Below the pieces are notes generated by a model. The model did not search any database. It was given only the letters and a program-made list of their open reading frames with translations, and had not been told where the DNA came from. The translations under genes were made by a program, and so were the position numbers. From positions 1-32,716 of the forward strand of contig JAOUHD010000018.1 in assembly GCA_029865345.1 (NCBI GenBank): DNA of 32,716 nt, written 5' to 3'. Origin of the DNA: Nitrospira sp. (GTDB lineage Bacteria > Nitrospirota > Nitrospiria > Nitrospirales > Nitrospiraceae). This document shows positions 20,929-28,554 of this stretch, one piece after another; positions within the stretch are counted from its first letter, which is position 1, and the number at the start of each line of letters is the position of its first letter.

Positions 20929-21537
20929 TCAAGAGTTGAAGATGTGAACGAGGATTCCAGTACGGGTGGTTGCGTTGGTCTTTCGCATGATGTGCTTAAT
21001 GTGTTCTTTGACCGTTTGTTCAGTGATCAGGAGGGCATTGGCGATTTCTTTATTGGTCCACCCCTTTGCCAGATGTTCCACAACTGACTGCTCGCGGTTA
21101 GTCAACTGAAAACGTTCTCGAGCATGTTCGGTATTGAGGTTTTGTTTTCGCCCTAATTCTTCCATGGTAACCACAAGCCTGGCGTTTTGGATGCCTCCTC
21201 GATCTGGCAAACCGAAGCCTCTCAGAAGGATGGGCTGATTAGGATCGCCTGTCACACGCTTGAGTTCGAATTGTTCCCAATCCTTGGCTTCTGTGCGTAT
21301 GTGAAGAGCTTTAATGATTTCCGAACAAAGCTCAGTTAGGGCCGTCGGGAGGACTCCATGCGCTGAAATCGTGGTCGTTCTTCCATGCTCGACGGCGTTG
21401 ATTTTTTTGGCGAGTTCCGTGGCTTGTCGATTCATATGTAGGAGTTGCATAGATGCCGACAGCACCACTATCCCAGACCCTGCCCGCTGATCAGCAAGAG
21501 CATCGGTTTGATCAATACCTTTAGCTGGTTCTGGCAT
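20929..21537 (-). CDS. LuxR-family HTH transcriptional regulator with PAS-like N-terminal sensor region
   Basis: C-terminal FQLTNREQSVVEHLAKGWTNKEIANALLITEQTVKEHIKHIMRKTNATTRTGILVHIF; N-terminal VVLSASMQLLHMNRQATEL. Confidence 0.88.
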   Translation of the reverse strand: MPEPAKGIDQTDALADQRAGSGIVVLSASMQLLHMNRQATELAKKINAVEHGRTTTISAHGVLPTALTELCSEIIKALHIRTEAKDWEQFELKRVTGDPNQPILLRGFGLPDRGGIQNARLVVTMEELGRKQNLNTEHARERFQLTNREQSVVEHLAKGWTNKEIANALLITEQTVKEHIKHIMRKTNATTRTGILVHIFNS

Positions 21538-21870
21538 AATAAGATCAGGGCATCAAAAGACGGTCAAAACGTAGTGCAGTATCGAACCTCAATGACAAAT
21601 AGCTTAACTTGACAGATAACAAGCTTAGAATACAGGAATAGTACCTAACACTTTCGAGGGAGTCAACATATACCTTTGGGAAAGCAGCCTACATCATCGG
21701 TATTGTTGATTCTGGAAGCGATACATATATTCCACATAGGTTTGAGGTCAGATGTAGGGGGCTAGTTTGAGCACCGCCTTGCTGAATGCTGGGATAGCCC
21801 ATATGCAGGTTAAGACCGCCGATTAAATGGGGAAAGTCGTACAACGATTTCTTATGAGAGGGGAAGAGGA

Positions 21871-22224
21871 ATGGATGTGAAGCCAATGGAATGGGAGTGG
21901 CCGATAAGGGATAGCTATGAAAACCATAGTGAGCGGGCGGCACTGCTGAGGCCAATTCTTTATGAGATGACAGCGCTAGAGGTAGGGAATGCTAATCTTG
22001 TTAAGGGGGGGAAAGCGCTATCGCTGAATATTAGTAGCGGGGGTATGTTGGTTCTCATGGACCAAGCCCCGGATATTAAGCAGGTATTGAAAGTCTATGT
22101 GCCGACACCCATTACAATTGCTGACACACCAACGCTTGCTGAAGTACGCTGGACAAGAAAGCTTCCGATTGGGGATTCAAGCAGCCACGTCACGTACTTC
22201 GTAGGGCTTAAGTTCATGTTCTAG
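21871..22224 (+). CDS. PilZ-like domain protein
   Basis: ERAALLRPILYEMTALEVGNANLVKGGKALSLNISSGGMLVLMDQAPDIKQVLKVYVP...; xNxSxxGM motif and beta-barrel pattern. Confidence 0.6.
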   Translation: MDVKPMEWEWPIRDSYENHSERAALLRPILYEMTALEVGNANLVKGGKALSLNISSGGMLVLMDQAPDIKQVLKVYVPTPITIADTPTLAEVRWTRKLPIGDSSSHVTYFVGLKFMF

Positions 22225-22660
22225 TTATCCTGCGCGCATCGGCTGGCTGCGCAAGGTAGTGGATATCAATCAAGATGATTGAGTATCATGCGTGGGTTTC
22301 TGGCCGAGATCTGCACCATTGTGTCTTGAGTGTCTAGGCAGTCCACAAGCTCGTATTTTGCTGCGAGAATCGCCAGTCTCCCAATGGGTGATGCCCAAAA
22401 GGCTAATGCTTGGATAATGAGAAGTTCGAGAATGAGTTGTAGGCAGCGACATATCCTTCACGTTGTCCTGTGAGGGTGAAGGAGCTGTATCAGAAAACTG
22501 AAAGTTTTGAGCTGCTGGTGTATGCATCAATGAATGTGGCATTGATTGAGGGTTTCTCCACGAGGAATCGCCGTTGTCTTGTGCAGACAGCTTTCTCATA
22601 GTAAATTCACTTGCGGGGCATAGTTTATTAGGAAGCTGAAGATCCGGTTGATCCCGGGAG

Positions 22661-22672
22661 GGCGGTAGCCTG
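22661..22672 (+). promoter_or_regulatory. ops-like element GGCGGTAGCCTG
   Basis: GGCGGTAG core of the enterobacterial ops/JUMPstart element, 92 nt ahead of a NusG/RfaH-like remnant and on the same strand as the downstream sugar operon. Confidence 0.3.
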
Positions 22673-22752
22673 TTGAGGCTTTAGATCACGCAGGTGGGAG
22701 GCGTGAGCGATGAACGATTCTTTTTCAGATAGATAGATTGAGATGCTGTGAG

Positions 22753-23007
22753 ATGCGATGGTATGTACTTAGTACGAAGCCGAACTACGAAAAGCAAGCC
22801 GAGCAGATTATCCTTAGCATACGAGTGGAGTGTTTCTTGCCACCTTTGTAAGAACAGAGAACTATTTGATGCAAGATAGGAACTATAACTGCTGTTCCCT
22901 TTCAGGATATCTATATCTTCCTAATCAATCTACTTGAAGCCCTATTGAGCGGTGATGCATGCCAGGGGAGTTCGGTGCGATATCTCTGGAGGTCGATGTC
23001 GCGATGA
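22753..23007 (+). pseudogene. decayed NusG-paralog (RfaH/UpxY-type) transcription antiterminator
   Basis: Single frame reads MRWYVLSTKPNYEKQAEQIILSIRVECFLPPL*EQRTI*CKIGTITAVPFQDIYIFLINLLEALLSGDACQGSSVRYLWRSMSR*. The N-terminus matches the NusG-NTD pattern WYVL.TKP..EKQA......VE.FLP. Internal stops at 22849-22851 (TAA) and 22867-22869 (TGA). Confidence 0.6.
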
Positions 23008-23144
23008 GTGATGCCCCATTAAAGTAAAGAGAAGAATGGCAAGCCATGAAGTGTGCGTACTAGAGAGACTGAAAGAGCTAAGTAGTGGCCTGATTCTTCA
23101 GACTTAAAGATAGTCCATTCGTTGGACTTGAGGCTGTATTTATA

Positions 23145-23148
23145 CGAG
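23145..23148. repeat. left target-site duplication CGAG
   Basis: CGAG directly precedes the left IR and is repeated at 24444-24447 after the right IR. Confidence 0.7.
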
Positions 23149-23190
23149 TGACCTTCCCCCGATTTCACAGACACCTGTATAAGGAGGGAT

Positions 23191-23508
23191 GTGATGAAAT
23201 TGGAGGAAGAAATGACCACGAAGACCCGACGGCGCTACACGGACGAATTTAAGGCAGAAGCGGTGCGGTTGGTGCGCGACTCGACACGGCCTGTCGCTCA
23301 AGTCGCCCGAGACCTCGGCGTCGCCGACCATCTGCTGTACCGCTGGCGGGTTGAGCGGCGCCAGGCGGAATCTCAAGGCCACACACGCGAGTCGTTGCGC
23401 ACGGAACAAGAAGAGCTTGTGCGGCTGAGGCGAGAAAACGTGACACTGAAGCAGGAGCGAGATTTTTTAAAACGTGCGGCGGCGTTCTTCGCGAAGGAGT
23501 CGCGATGA
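23191..23508 (+). CDS. IS3-family transposase OrfA (HTH)
   Basis: TTKTRRRYTDEFKAEAVRLVRDSTRPVAQVARDLGVADHLLYRWRVE...LRRENVTLKQERDFLKRAAAFFAKESR; start GTG 23191 or ATG 23194. Confidence 0.93.
   Translation: MMKLEEEMTTKTRRRYTDEFKAEAVRLVRDSTRPVAQVARDLGVADHLLYRWRVERRQAESQGHTRESLRTEQEELVRLRRENVTLKQERDFLKRAAAFFAKESR
23463..23472 (+). promoter_or_regulatory. candidate programmed -1 frameshift site T TTT TTA AAA
   Basis: X-XXY-YYZ heptamer in the orfA zero frame (gaT TTT TTA); the -1 frame stays open from here into orfB. Confidence 0.55.
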
Positions 23509-24413
23509 GATACCGAGTGATCCAGGAGCACGACCGTCGCTATCCAATCCGCTTGATGTGCCGGGCCCTGGCCGTCTCGGCGGCGGGCTACTACGCGTGG
23601 CGGTCACGGCCGGAGAGTGCCCGCTCCATCCAGACGCGTCTGCTGCGTTCGGCCATTCGCGTGATCCATCACGAGTCGCGGGACACCTATGGCAGTCCCC
23701 GTATCGGGAACACCCTGGTCAAGCAGGGCCACCATATTGGCGAGCATCGCGTCGCTCGGCTGATGCGTCAGGACGGCATGCGCGCCCAGACCGTGAAGAA
23801 GGGGCGCGCCACCACGCAGTCGAATCATCGGTTGCCTGTGGCCGCGAACACCCTTGAGCGAGCGTTTAGGGTCGAAGCTCCCAATCGAGTGTGGGCGGGA
23901 GACCTGACCTACGTCTGGACCCTGGAGGGCTGGCTCTACGTGGCGGTGCTACTGGATCTGTATTCACGCCGGGTCGTCGGTTGGGCTATGGGTCAGCGGT
24001 TAACGGTCGAGCTGGCCGAGCAGGCCCTCACGATGGCAGTGGCGAACCGAGCCCCCGCAGCTGGACTTGTGCACCATTCGGATCGTGGCAGTCAGGGCGG
24101 ATTCAAGTGGTCGTTGCAACGACCACTTGAATCCGCCCAGTATGCGGCTACGAGCTACCAGGGCTTACTCACAGGGTATGGCTTCATCCCCAGCATGAGC
24201 CGCAAAGGCAACTGCTGGGATAACGCCTGCGTCGAGAGTTTCTTTGGAACGCTCAAGCGTGAGCTGGTCTACCATCGGCACTACGGCACCCGAGACGAAG
24301 CCAAGCAGGATATCTTTGAATACATCGAGGTGTTCTATAATCGGCAGCGACGGCACTCGACCATCGGGTATTGCGCTCCGGCTGAGTACGAAGTGAGGAC
24401 GGCTGTCGCGTAA
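23505..24413 (+). CDS. IS3-family transposase OrfB (DDE integrase core) carrying a 15-codon insertion
   Basis: WAGDLTYVWTLEGWLYVAVLLDLYSRRVVGWAM, HHSDRGSQ, SMSRKGNCWDNACVESFFGTLKREL; insertion GGFKWSLQRPLESAQ after HSDRGSQ. Confidence 0.93.
   Translation: MRYRVIQEHDRRYPIRLMCRALAVSAAGYYAWRSRPESARSIQTRLLRSAIRVIHHESRDTYGSPRIGNTLVKQGHHIGEHRVARLMRQDGMRAQTVKKGRATTQSNHRLPVAANTLERAFRVEAPNRVWAGDLTYVWTLEGWLYVAVLLDLYSRRVVGWAMGQRLTVELAEQALTMAVANRAPAAGLVHHSDRGSQGGFKWSLQRPLESAQYAATSYQGLLTGYGFIPSMSRKGNCWDNACVESFFGTLKRELVYHRHYGTRDEAKQDIFEYIEVFYNRQRRHSTIGYCAPAEYEVRTAVA
24095..24138. repeat. perfect 44-bp palindrome inside orfB
   Basis: GGGCGGATTCAAGTGGTCGTTG|CAACGACCACTTGAATCCGCCC; 22-bp arms, no spacer; flanked by CAG on both sides if read as a 42-bp insert plus a 3-bp duplication. 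Confidence 0.97.
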
Positions 24414-24443
24414 CCCGGTGTCCACGGAACTGGGGGAAGGTCA

Positions 24444-24447
24444 CGAG
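24444..24447. repeat. right target-site duplication CGAG
   Basis: Matches the CGAG at 23145-23148. Confidence 0.7.
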
Positions 24448-24537
24448 AGATCTCGGGGCATCAAAGAGAGGATGGTATTTCTGGGCACACTCGCGCTCCA
24501 GGCGAGGGTTGTAGTTAGAGATTGACCAGCTAATTCC

Positions 24538-24553
24538 CTATGCTTCAGCATAG
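24538..24553 (+). other. small hairpin CTATGC-TTCA-GCATAG in the rfbF leader
   Basis: Perfect 6-bp stem, 4-nt loop, about 90 nt upstream of rfbF. Confidence 0.4.
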
Positions 24554-24646
24554 ACTGTATAAGGTTTTGATTATCGGTTCGTTCTTATAGGCTTTCGATG
24601 GGGAATTCCTTCCAGCTGTTGGAGCCTGATCAAGGAGGAAATGAGC

Positions 24647-25420
24647 ATGAAGGCAGTAATTCTAGCAGGAGGATGGGGAACTCGACTATCCGAAGAGACC
24701 ACCCTGCGGCCAAAACCTATGGTGGAAATCGGTGGAAAACCGATCCTGTGGCATATTATGAAGATTTATGCCGCTCATGGGATAAAGGAATTTGTTATCG
24801 GTCTTGGTTACAAGGGAGAGATGATCAAAGAATATTTTCTCAACTTCTATGCATTCAATAAAGATATTTCAGTCGATCTTGGGAGTGGAAAGACGACGAT
24901 TCATGACGGAAAACGGCACGAAGACTGGAAGGTGCATCTCGTCGATACCGGTCTGCACACTCAGACGGGAGGTCGGCTTAAACAGCTCAAACAATGGATA
25001 GGCGAGAATGAAACGTTTCTGTTTACGTATGGAGATGGGGTTTCAGATGTCGACATCCAAGCTACCATTAAGTTCCATAAGGCTCACGGAAAGCTGGCCA
25101 CAGTAACGTCCGTCCTGCCTCCTGCACGATTCGGTCGGCTTGTGTTCGACCATGATCACATTGTCGACTTTAGTGAGAAGCCTCATGGCGAGGAAGGCTG
25201 GATCAATGGCGGCTTCTATGTCCTCGATCATAAAGCCATTGATTACATTAAAGATGATGAGACTGTGTGGGAGAGGGATCCCATCCAGCAGCTCACGAAA
25301 GATAATCAATTGATGGGCTATCGGCATGATCGTTTCTGGTCCTGTATGGATACGCTGAAAGAGAAGAATTATTTGGAGGAGCTATGGCAATCGTCAAAGG
25401 CTCCTTGGAAGGTATGGTAA
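24647..25420 (+). CDS. rfbF: glucose-1-phosphate cytidylyltransferase
   Basis: MKAVILAGGWGTRLSEETTLRPKPMVEIGGKPILWHIMKIYAAHGIKEFVIGLGYKGEMIKEYF, FCMDT-like FWSCMDTLKEKNYLEELW; strong AAGGAGG 8 nt before ATG 24647. Confidence 0.94.
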   Translation: MKAVILAGGWGTRLSEETTLRPKPMVEIGGKPILWHIMKIYAAHGIKEFVIGLGYKGEMIKEYFLNFYAFNKDISVDLGSGKTTIHDGKRHEDWKVHLVDTGLHTQTGGRLKQLKQWIGENETFLFTYGDGVSDVDIQATIKFHKAHGKLATVTSVLPPARFGRLVFDHDHIVDFSEKPHGEEGWINGGFYVLDHKAIDYIKDDETVWERDPIQQLTKDNQLMGYRHDRFWSCMDTLKEKNYLEELWQSSKAPWKVW

Positions 25421-25641
25421 AATCATAATTTTTCAGGCAGGTCCCGTATGCCTTCGTCCATCATCCTACCACTGTTCGAAAGGGCTGAGTAAATCTAGGG
25501 GGCTTCCGACTATAGTCATATCAAGCAGAGAAAGATTAGAGTCAATTTAGTCTTGAGAGTGTCCACAGTATTCCGATAATTCCTTACGTGCTCAAATTGG
25601 GTCTTTGGGGAAACAGGCGCAGTCAAATCTGGGGGTAGGGT

Positions 25642-26700
25642 ATGAAGATTCTAGTGACAGGCAACATGGGTTATGTCGGCCCATTGGTATTGCGTCGTTT
25701 GCGAGAGTCTCATCCGCAAGCAACGCTCGTCGGTTACGATATGGGGTACTTCGCGCATTGTTTAACAGGTGCGTCGCGACTTCCTGAAAGTCGGGCTGAT
25801 CAGCAACATTTTGGGGATATCCGACAGGTTCCTGAGCAGATCCTGCAAGGGGTCAACGCTATCGTGCATCTCTGTGCCATCTCAAACGATCCTATGGGCG
25901 CCACGTTTGAAAAGGTTACCCTTGATATAAACCATCGAGCGAGTATCGATCTTGCGCGAAAAGCAAAGCGAGCAGGCGTGAAGAAGTTTGTATTCGCATC
26001 GAGCTGCAGTGTGTACGGATTTGCCGAAGGTGGTCCTCGCCGGGAAGAGGATGCTCTGAATCCTCTTACGGCCTATGCCAAATCGAAAGTTCAGACTGAG
26101 CAGGACCTGGCATCGCTTGCGTCTGAAAATTTCACAGCCACCTGCCTCCGGTTTGCAACAGCGTGTGGCATGAGTGATCGGCTGCGATTGGATCTTGTGT
26201 TGAATGATTTTGTGGCTGGCGCGCTTGCGTCAAAACGCATCAGTATCCTGAGTGATGGGACACCATGGCGCCCCTTGATTCACGTCAAAGATATGGCGAG
26301 AGCAATCGATTGGGCTGTGCAGCGAGATTCTCGAGATGGCGGTTCCTTTCTGACCGTCAACGCGGGAAGCGACGCATGGAATTATCAGGTCAAGGATTTG
26401 GCGACAGCTGTGGCCAATCTTGTGCCGAACGTCGAGGTGCTGATCAATAAAGATGCGCAACCAGATAAGCGCTCATATCGAGTGAACTTTGACAAGTTCT
26501 CGAAGCTGGCGCAAGGATTTCTCCCTATGGTTGACCTTCAGAGTGCTGTGAAGGATCTCCGTGATGGGCTCATGGCCATGCAGTTTCGCGACCATGAGTT
26601 CCGGACGGGCGAGTTGATACGACTCGTCACATTAAAGCGACTGCGGGAGAGTGGGCAATTGACAGACGACCTAGTGTGGAAAGAGCGAAGCAATGCTTGA
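25642..26700 (+). CDS. NAD-dependent epimerase/dehydratase (extended SDR)
   Basis: MKILVTGNMGYVGPLVLRRL Rossmann motif, SSCSVYG, YAKSK catalytic motif. Confidence 0.9.
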   Translation: MKILVTGNMGYVGPLVLRRLRESHPQATLVGYDMGYFAHCLTGASRLPESRADQQHFGDIRQVPEQILQGVNAIVHLCAISNDPMGATFEKVTLDINHRASIDLARKAKRAGVKKFVFASSCSVYGFAEGGPRREEDALNPLTAYAKSKVQTEQDLASLASENFTATCLRFATACGMSDRLRLDLVLNDFVAGALASKRISILSDGTPWRPLIHVKDMARAIDWAVQRDSRDGGSFLTVNAGSDAWNYQVKDLATAVANLVPNVEVLINKDAQPDKRSYRVNFDKFSKLAQGFLPMVDLQSAVKDLRDGLMAMQFRDHEFRTGELIRLVTLKRLRESGQLTDDLVWKERSNA

Positions 26701-26773
26701 GGATGTGGTCGGGTGTCGCATTGGGTATTGGGCGTTGCGAAACATCCTTTGCTAGTTAGGAGGGAATATCAGT

Positions 26774-28009
26774 ATGGGGCAATCAGGGTGTCGGTCTTGT
26801 GGTGCGACGCTTGAGCGTACGCTCATCGATCTTGGTATGTCTCCATTGGCCAATTCCTACATTAAGCCAGACCAGTTGAATCGTATGGAGCCCTTTTATC
26901 CATTGCATGTTTATGTGTGCGAGAAGTGCTTGCTGGTTCAGCTAAAGCAATTCGCAGCGCCGCACGATATTTTTTCCGACTACGCGTATTTTTCGTCATT
27001 TTCAGATTCCTGGCTGGCGCACGCAAAAGCCTATGTTGATATGATCGTGGGTCGATTCGGATTGGATCGTAGTTCCAAGGTTGTGGAGATTGCCAGTAAC
27101 GACGGATATCTTTTGCAGAACTTCGTGTCACGCGGCATCTCTGCGTTGGGAGTCGAGCCTGCTTCCAATATCGCTGAAGTGGCGAAGAAGAAGGGGATTC
27201 AGACGAAAGTGGCCTTCTTCGGAGAGAACACGGCCCGGGATGTAGCTGCTGACGGATGGGCTGCCGATTTGATCATTGGGAACAATGTGCTGGCCCATGT
27301 CCCGGATCTGAATGATTTCGTGAAGGGGCTTAAAGTGCTGCTGAAACCAACGGGCCTGATTACTATGGAATTCCCTCATCTGTTGCAGCTGATGCAGCAG
27401 AACCAGTTTGACACTATCTATCACGAACATTTTTCCTATTTTTCGTTCTTGGCGGTCGAGCAGGTGTTTGCTCGTCATGGAATGAAACTATTCGATGTTG
27501 AGGAACTGTCGACTCATGGTGGCTCTCTGCGAATCTATGCGTGCCACAATGACGATACTTCCAAGCCTGTACAGGCACGAGCAAAGGAACTGAAATCACG
27601 AGAAGAAACCGCCGGATTTGGCCGGCTGAATCATTATCTATCGTTTGGTCCGCGCGTTGAGGCGACGAAGCGGAAGGTACTGTCCTTTCTCATCTCTGCG
27701 AAACAGGAGGGCAAGCACGTTGTAGGTTATGGGGCTCCCGCAAAGGGGAACACGTTGCTCAACTATTGCGGAATTCGGACGGACCTCATTGATTACACGG
27801 TAGATCGGAGTCCACATAAGCAAGGGCATTTCCTCCCTGGCGTGCATATTCCAATTTATGGGCCGGAACGAGTGCGCGACACACGCCCTGACTATCTCCT
27901 GATTCTGCCCTGGAATATTCGAGAGGAAGTCATGCAGCAGATGAGCTACGTTCGGGAGTGGGGAGGAAAGTTTGTCGTTCCGATTCCTGAGGTACAAGTG
28001 TATTCATGA
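26774..28009 (+). CDS. class I SAM-dependent sugar C-methyltransferase (zinc-binding N-term + Methyltransf_13/14-type architecture)
   Basis: CRSCGATLERTLIDLGMSPLANSY...CEKCLLVQL zinc module, VVEIASNDGYLLQNFVSRGISALGVEPASNIAEVAKKKGI, YHEHFSYFSF, GYGAPAKGNTLLNYCGI. Confidence 0.92.
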   Translation: MGQSGCRSCGATLERTLIDLGMSPLANSYIKPDQLNRMEPFYPLHVYVCEKCLLVQLKQFAAPHDIFSDYAYFSSFSDSWLAHAKAYVDMIVGRFGLDRSSKVVEIASNDGYLLQNFVSRGISALGVEPASNIAEVAKKKGIQTKVAFFGENTARDVAADGWAADLIIGNNVLAHVPDLNDFVKGLKVLLKPTGLITMEFPHLLQLMQQNQFDTIYHEHFSYFSFLAVEQVFARHGMKLFDVEELSTHGGSLRIYACHNDDTSKPVQARAKELKSREETAGFGRLNHYLSFGPRVEATKRKVLSFLISAKQEGKHVVGYGAPAKGNTLLNYCGIRTDLIDYTVDRSPHKQGHFLPGVHIPIYGPERVRDTRPDYLLILPWNIREEVMQQMSYVREWGGKFVVPIPEVQVYS

Positions 28010-28554
28010 TTTTCACAGAAACCGCCCTCAAAGATGTCTTCTTGATCGATCCTGAGCCGGTACGAGATGAGCGGGGAATGTTCGCGAGAACCTGGTGCCA
28101 ACGGGAGTTTGAGGCGCACGGGATTTCGACCAGGTGGGTGCAGTCAAGTGTTTCGGTGAACCGCCAGAAAGGCACTATGCGCGGGCTTCATTATCAATCC
28201 GCTCCCAATGAGGAAGTGAAGTTGGTTCGTTGCACGGCTGGCGCCATCTATGATGTCATCGTCGACTTACGACCTGCGTCACCGACGTATTGTCAGCATG
28301 TCGGAATAACGCTCTCGGCAGATAATCGCCGAGCTGTCTATATTCCGAAGTGTTGTGCCCATGGGTTTCTCACGCTCGAACACAATAGCGAAGTGTCGTA
28401 CCATATATCGGAGTTCCATGTGCCTGCCAGTGCTCGGGGGTTCCGGTGGGACGACTCAGCGTTCAAGATCAAGTGGCCTGAACCCATTCTGGTCATGTCG
28501 GAGAAAGATCGAACATGGCCAGCATTTTTCAGGGACGGCGCACTGCCATTATGA
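28006..28554 (+). CDS. rfbC: dTDP-4-dehydrorhamnose 3,5-epimerase family protein
   Basis: DERGMFARTWCQREFEAHGI, QSSVSVNRQKGTMRGLHYQSAPNEEVKLVRCTAGAIYDVIVDLR, VYIPKCCAHGFLTLEHNSEVSY. True substrate may be a CDP-sugar. Confidence 0.9.
   Translation: MIFTETALKDVFLIDPEPVRDERGMFARTWCQREFEAHGISTRWVQSSVSVNRQKGTMRGLHYQSAPNEEVKLVRCTAGAIYDVIVDLRPASPTYCQHVGITLSADNRRAVYIPKCCAHGFLTLEHNSEVSYHISEFHVPASARGFRWDDSAFKIKWPEPILVMSEKDRTWPAFFRDGALPL

Larger units (their letters stand above)
23149..24443 (+). mobile_element. IS3-family insertion sequence, 1295 bp
   Basis: Terminal inverted repeats TGACCTTCCCCCGATTTCACAGACACC (23149-23175) and complement of TGACCTTCCCCCAGTTCCGTGGACACC (24417-24443), 21/27 matches; 4-bp CGAG duplication; overlapping orfA/orfB. 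Confidence 0.93.

Noticed and set aside
25508-25517. Palindrome GACTATAGTC in the rfbF-SDR gap
   Set aside because: A 10-bp palindrome is readily expected by chance in a window this long; no second copy or spacing logic found.
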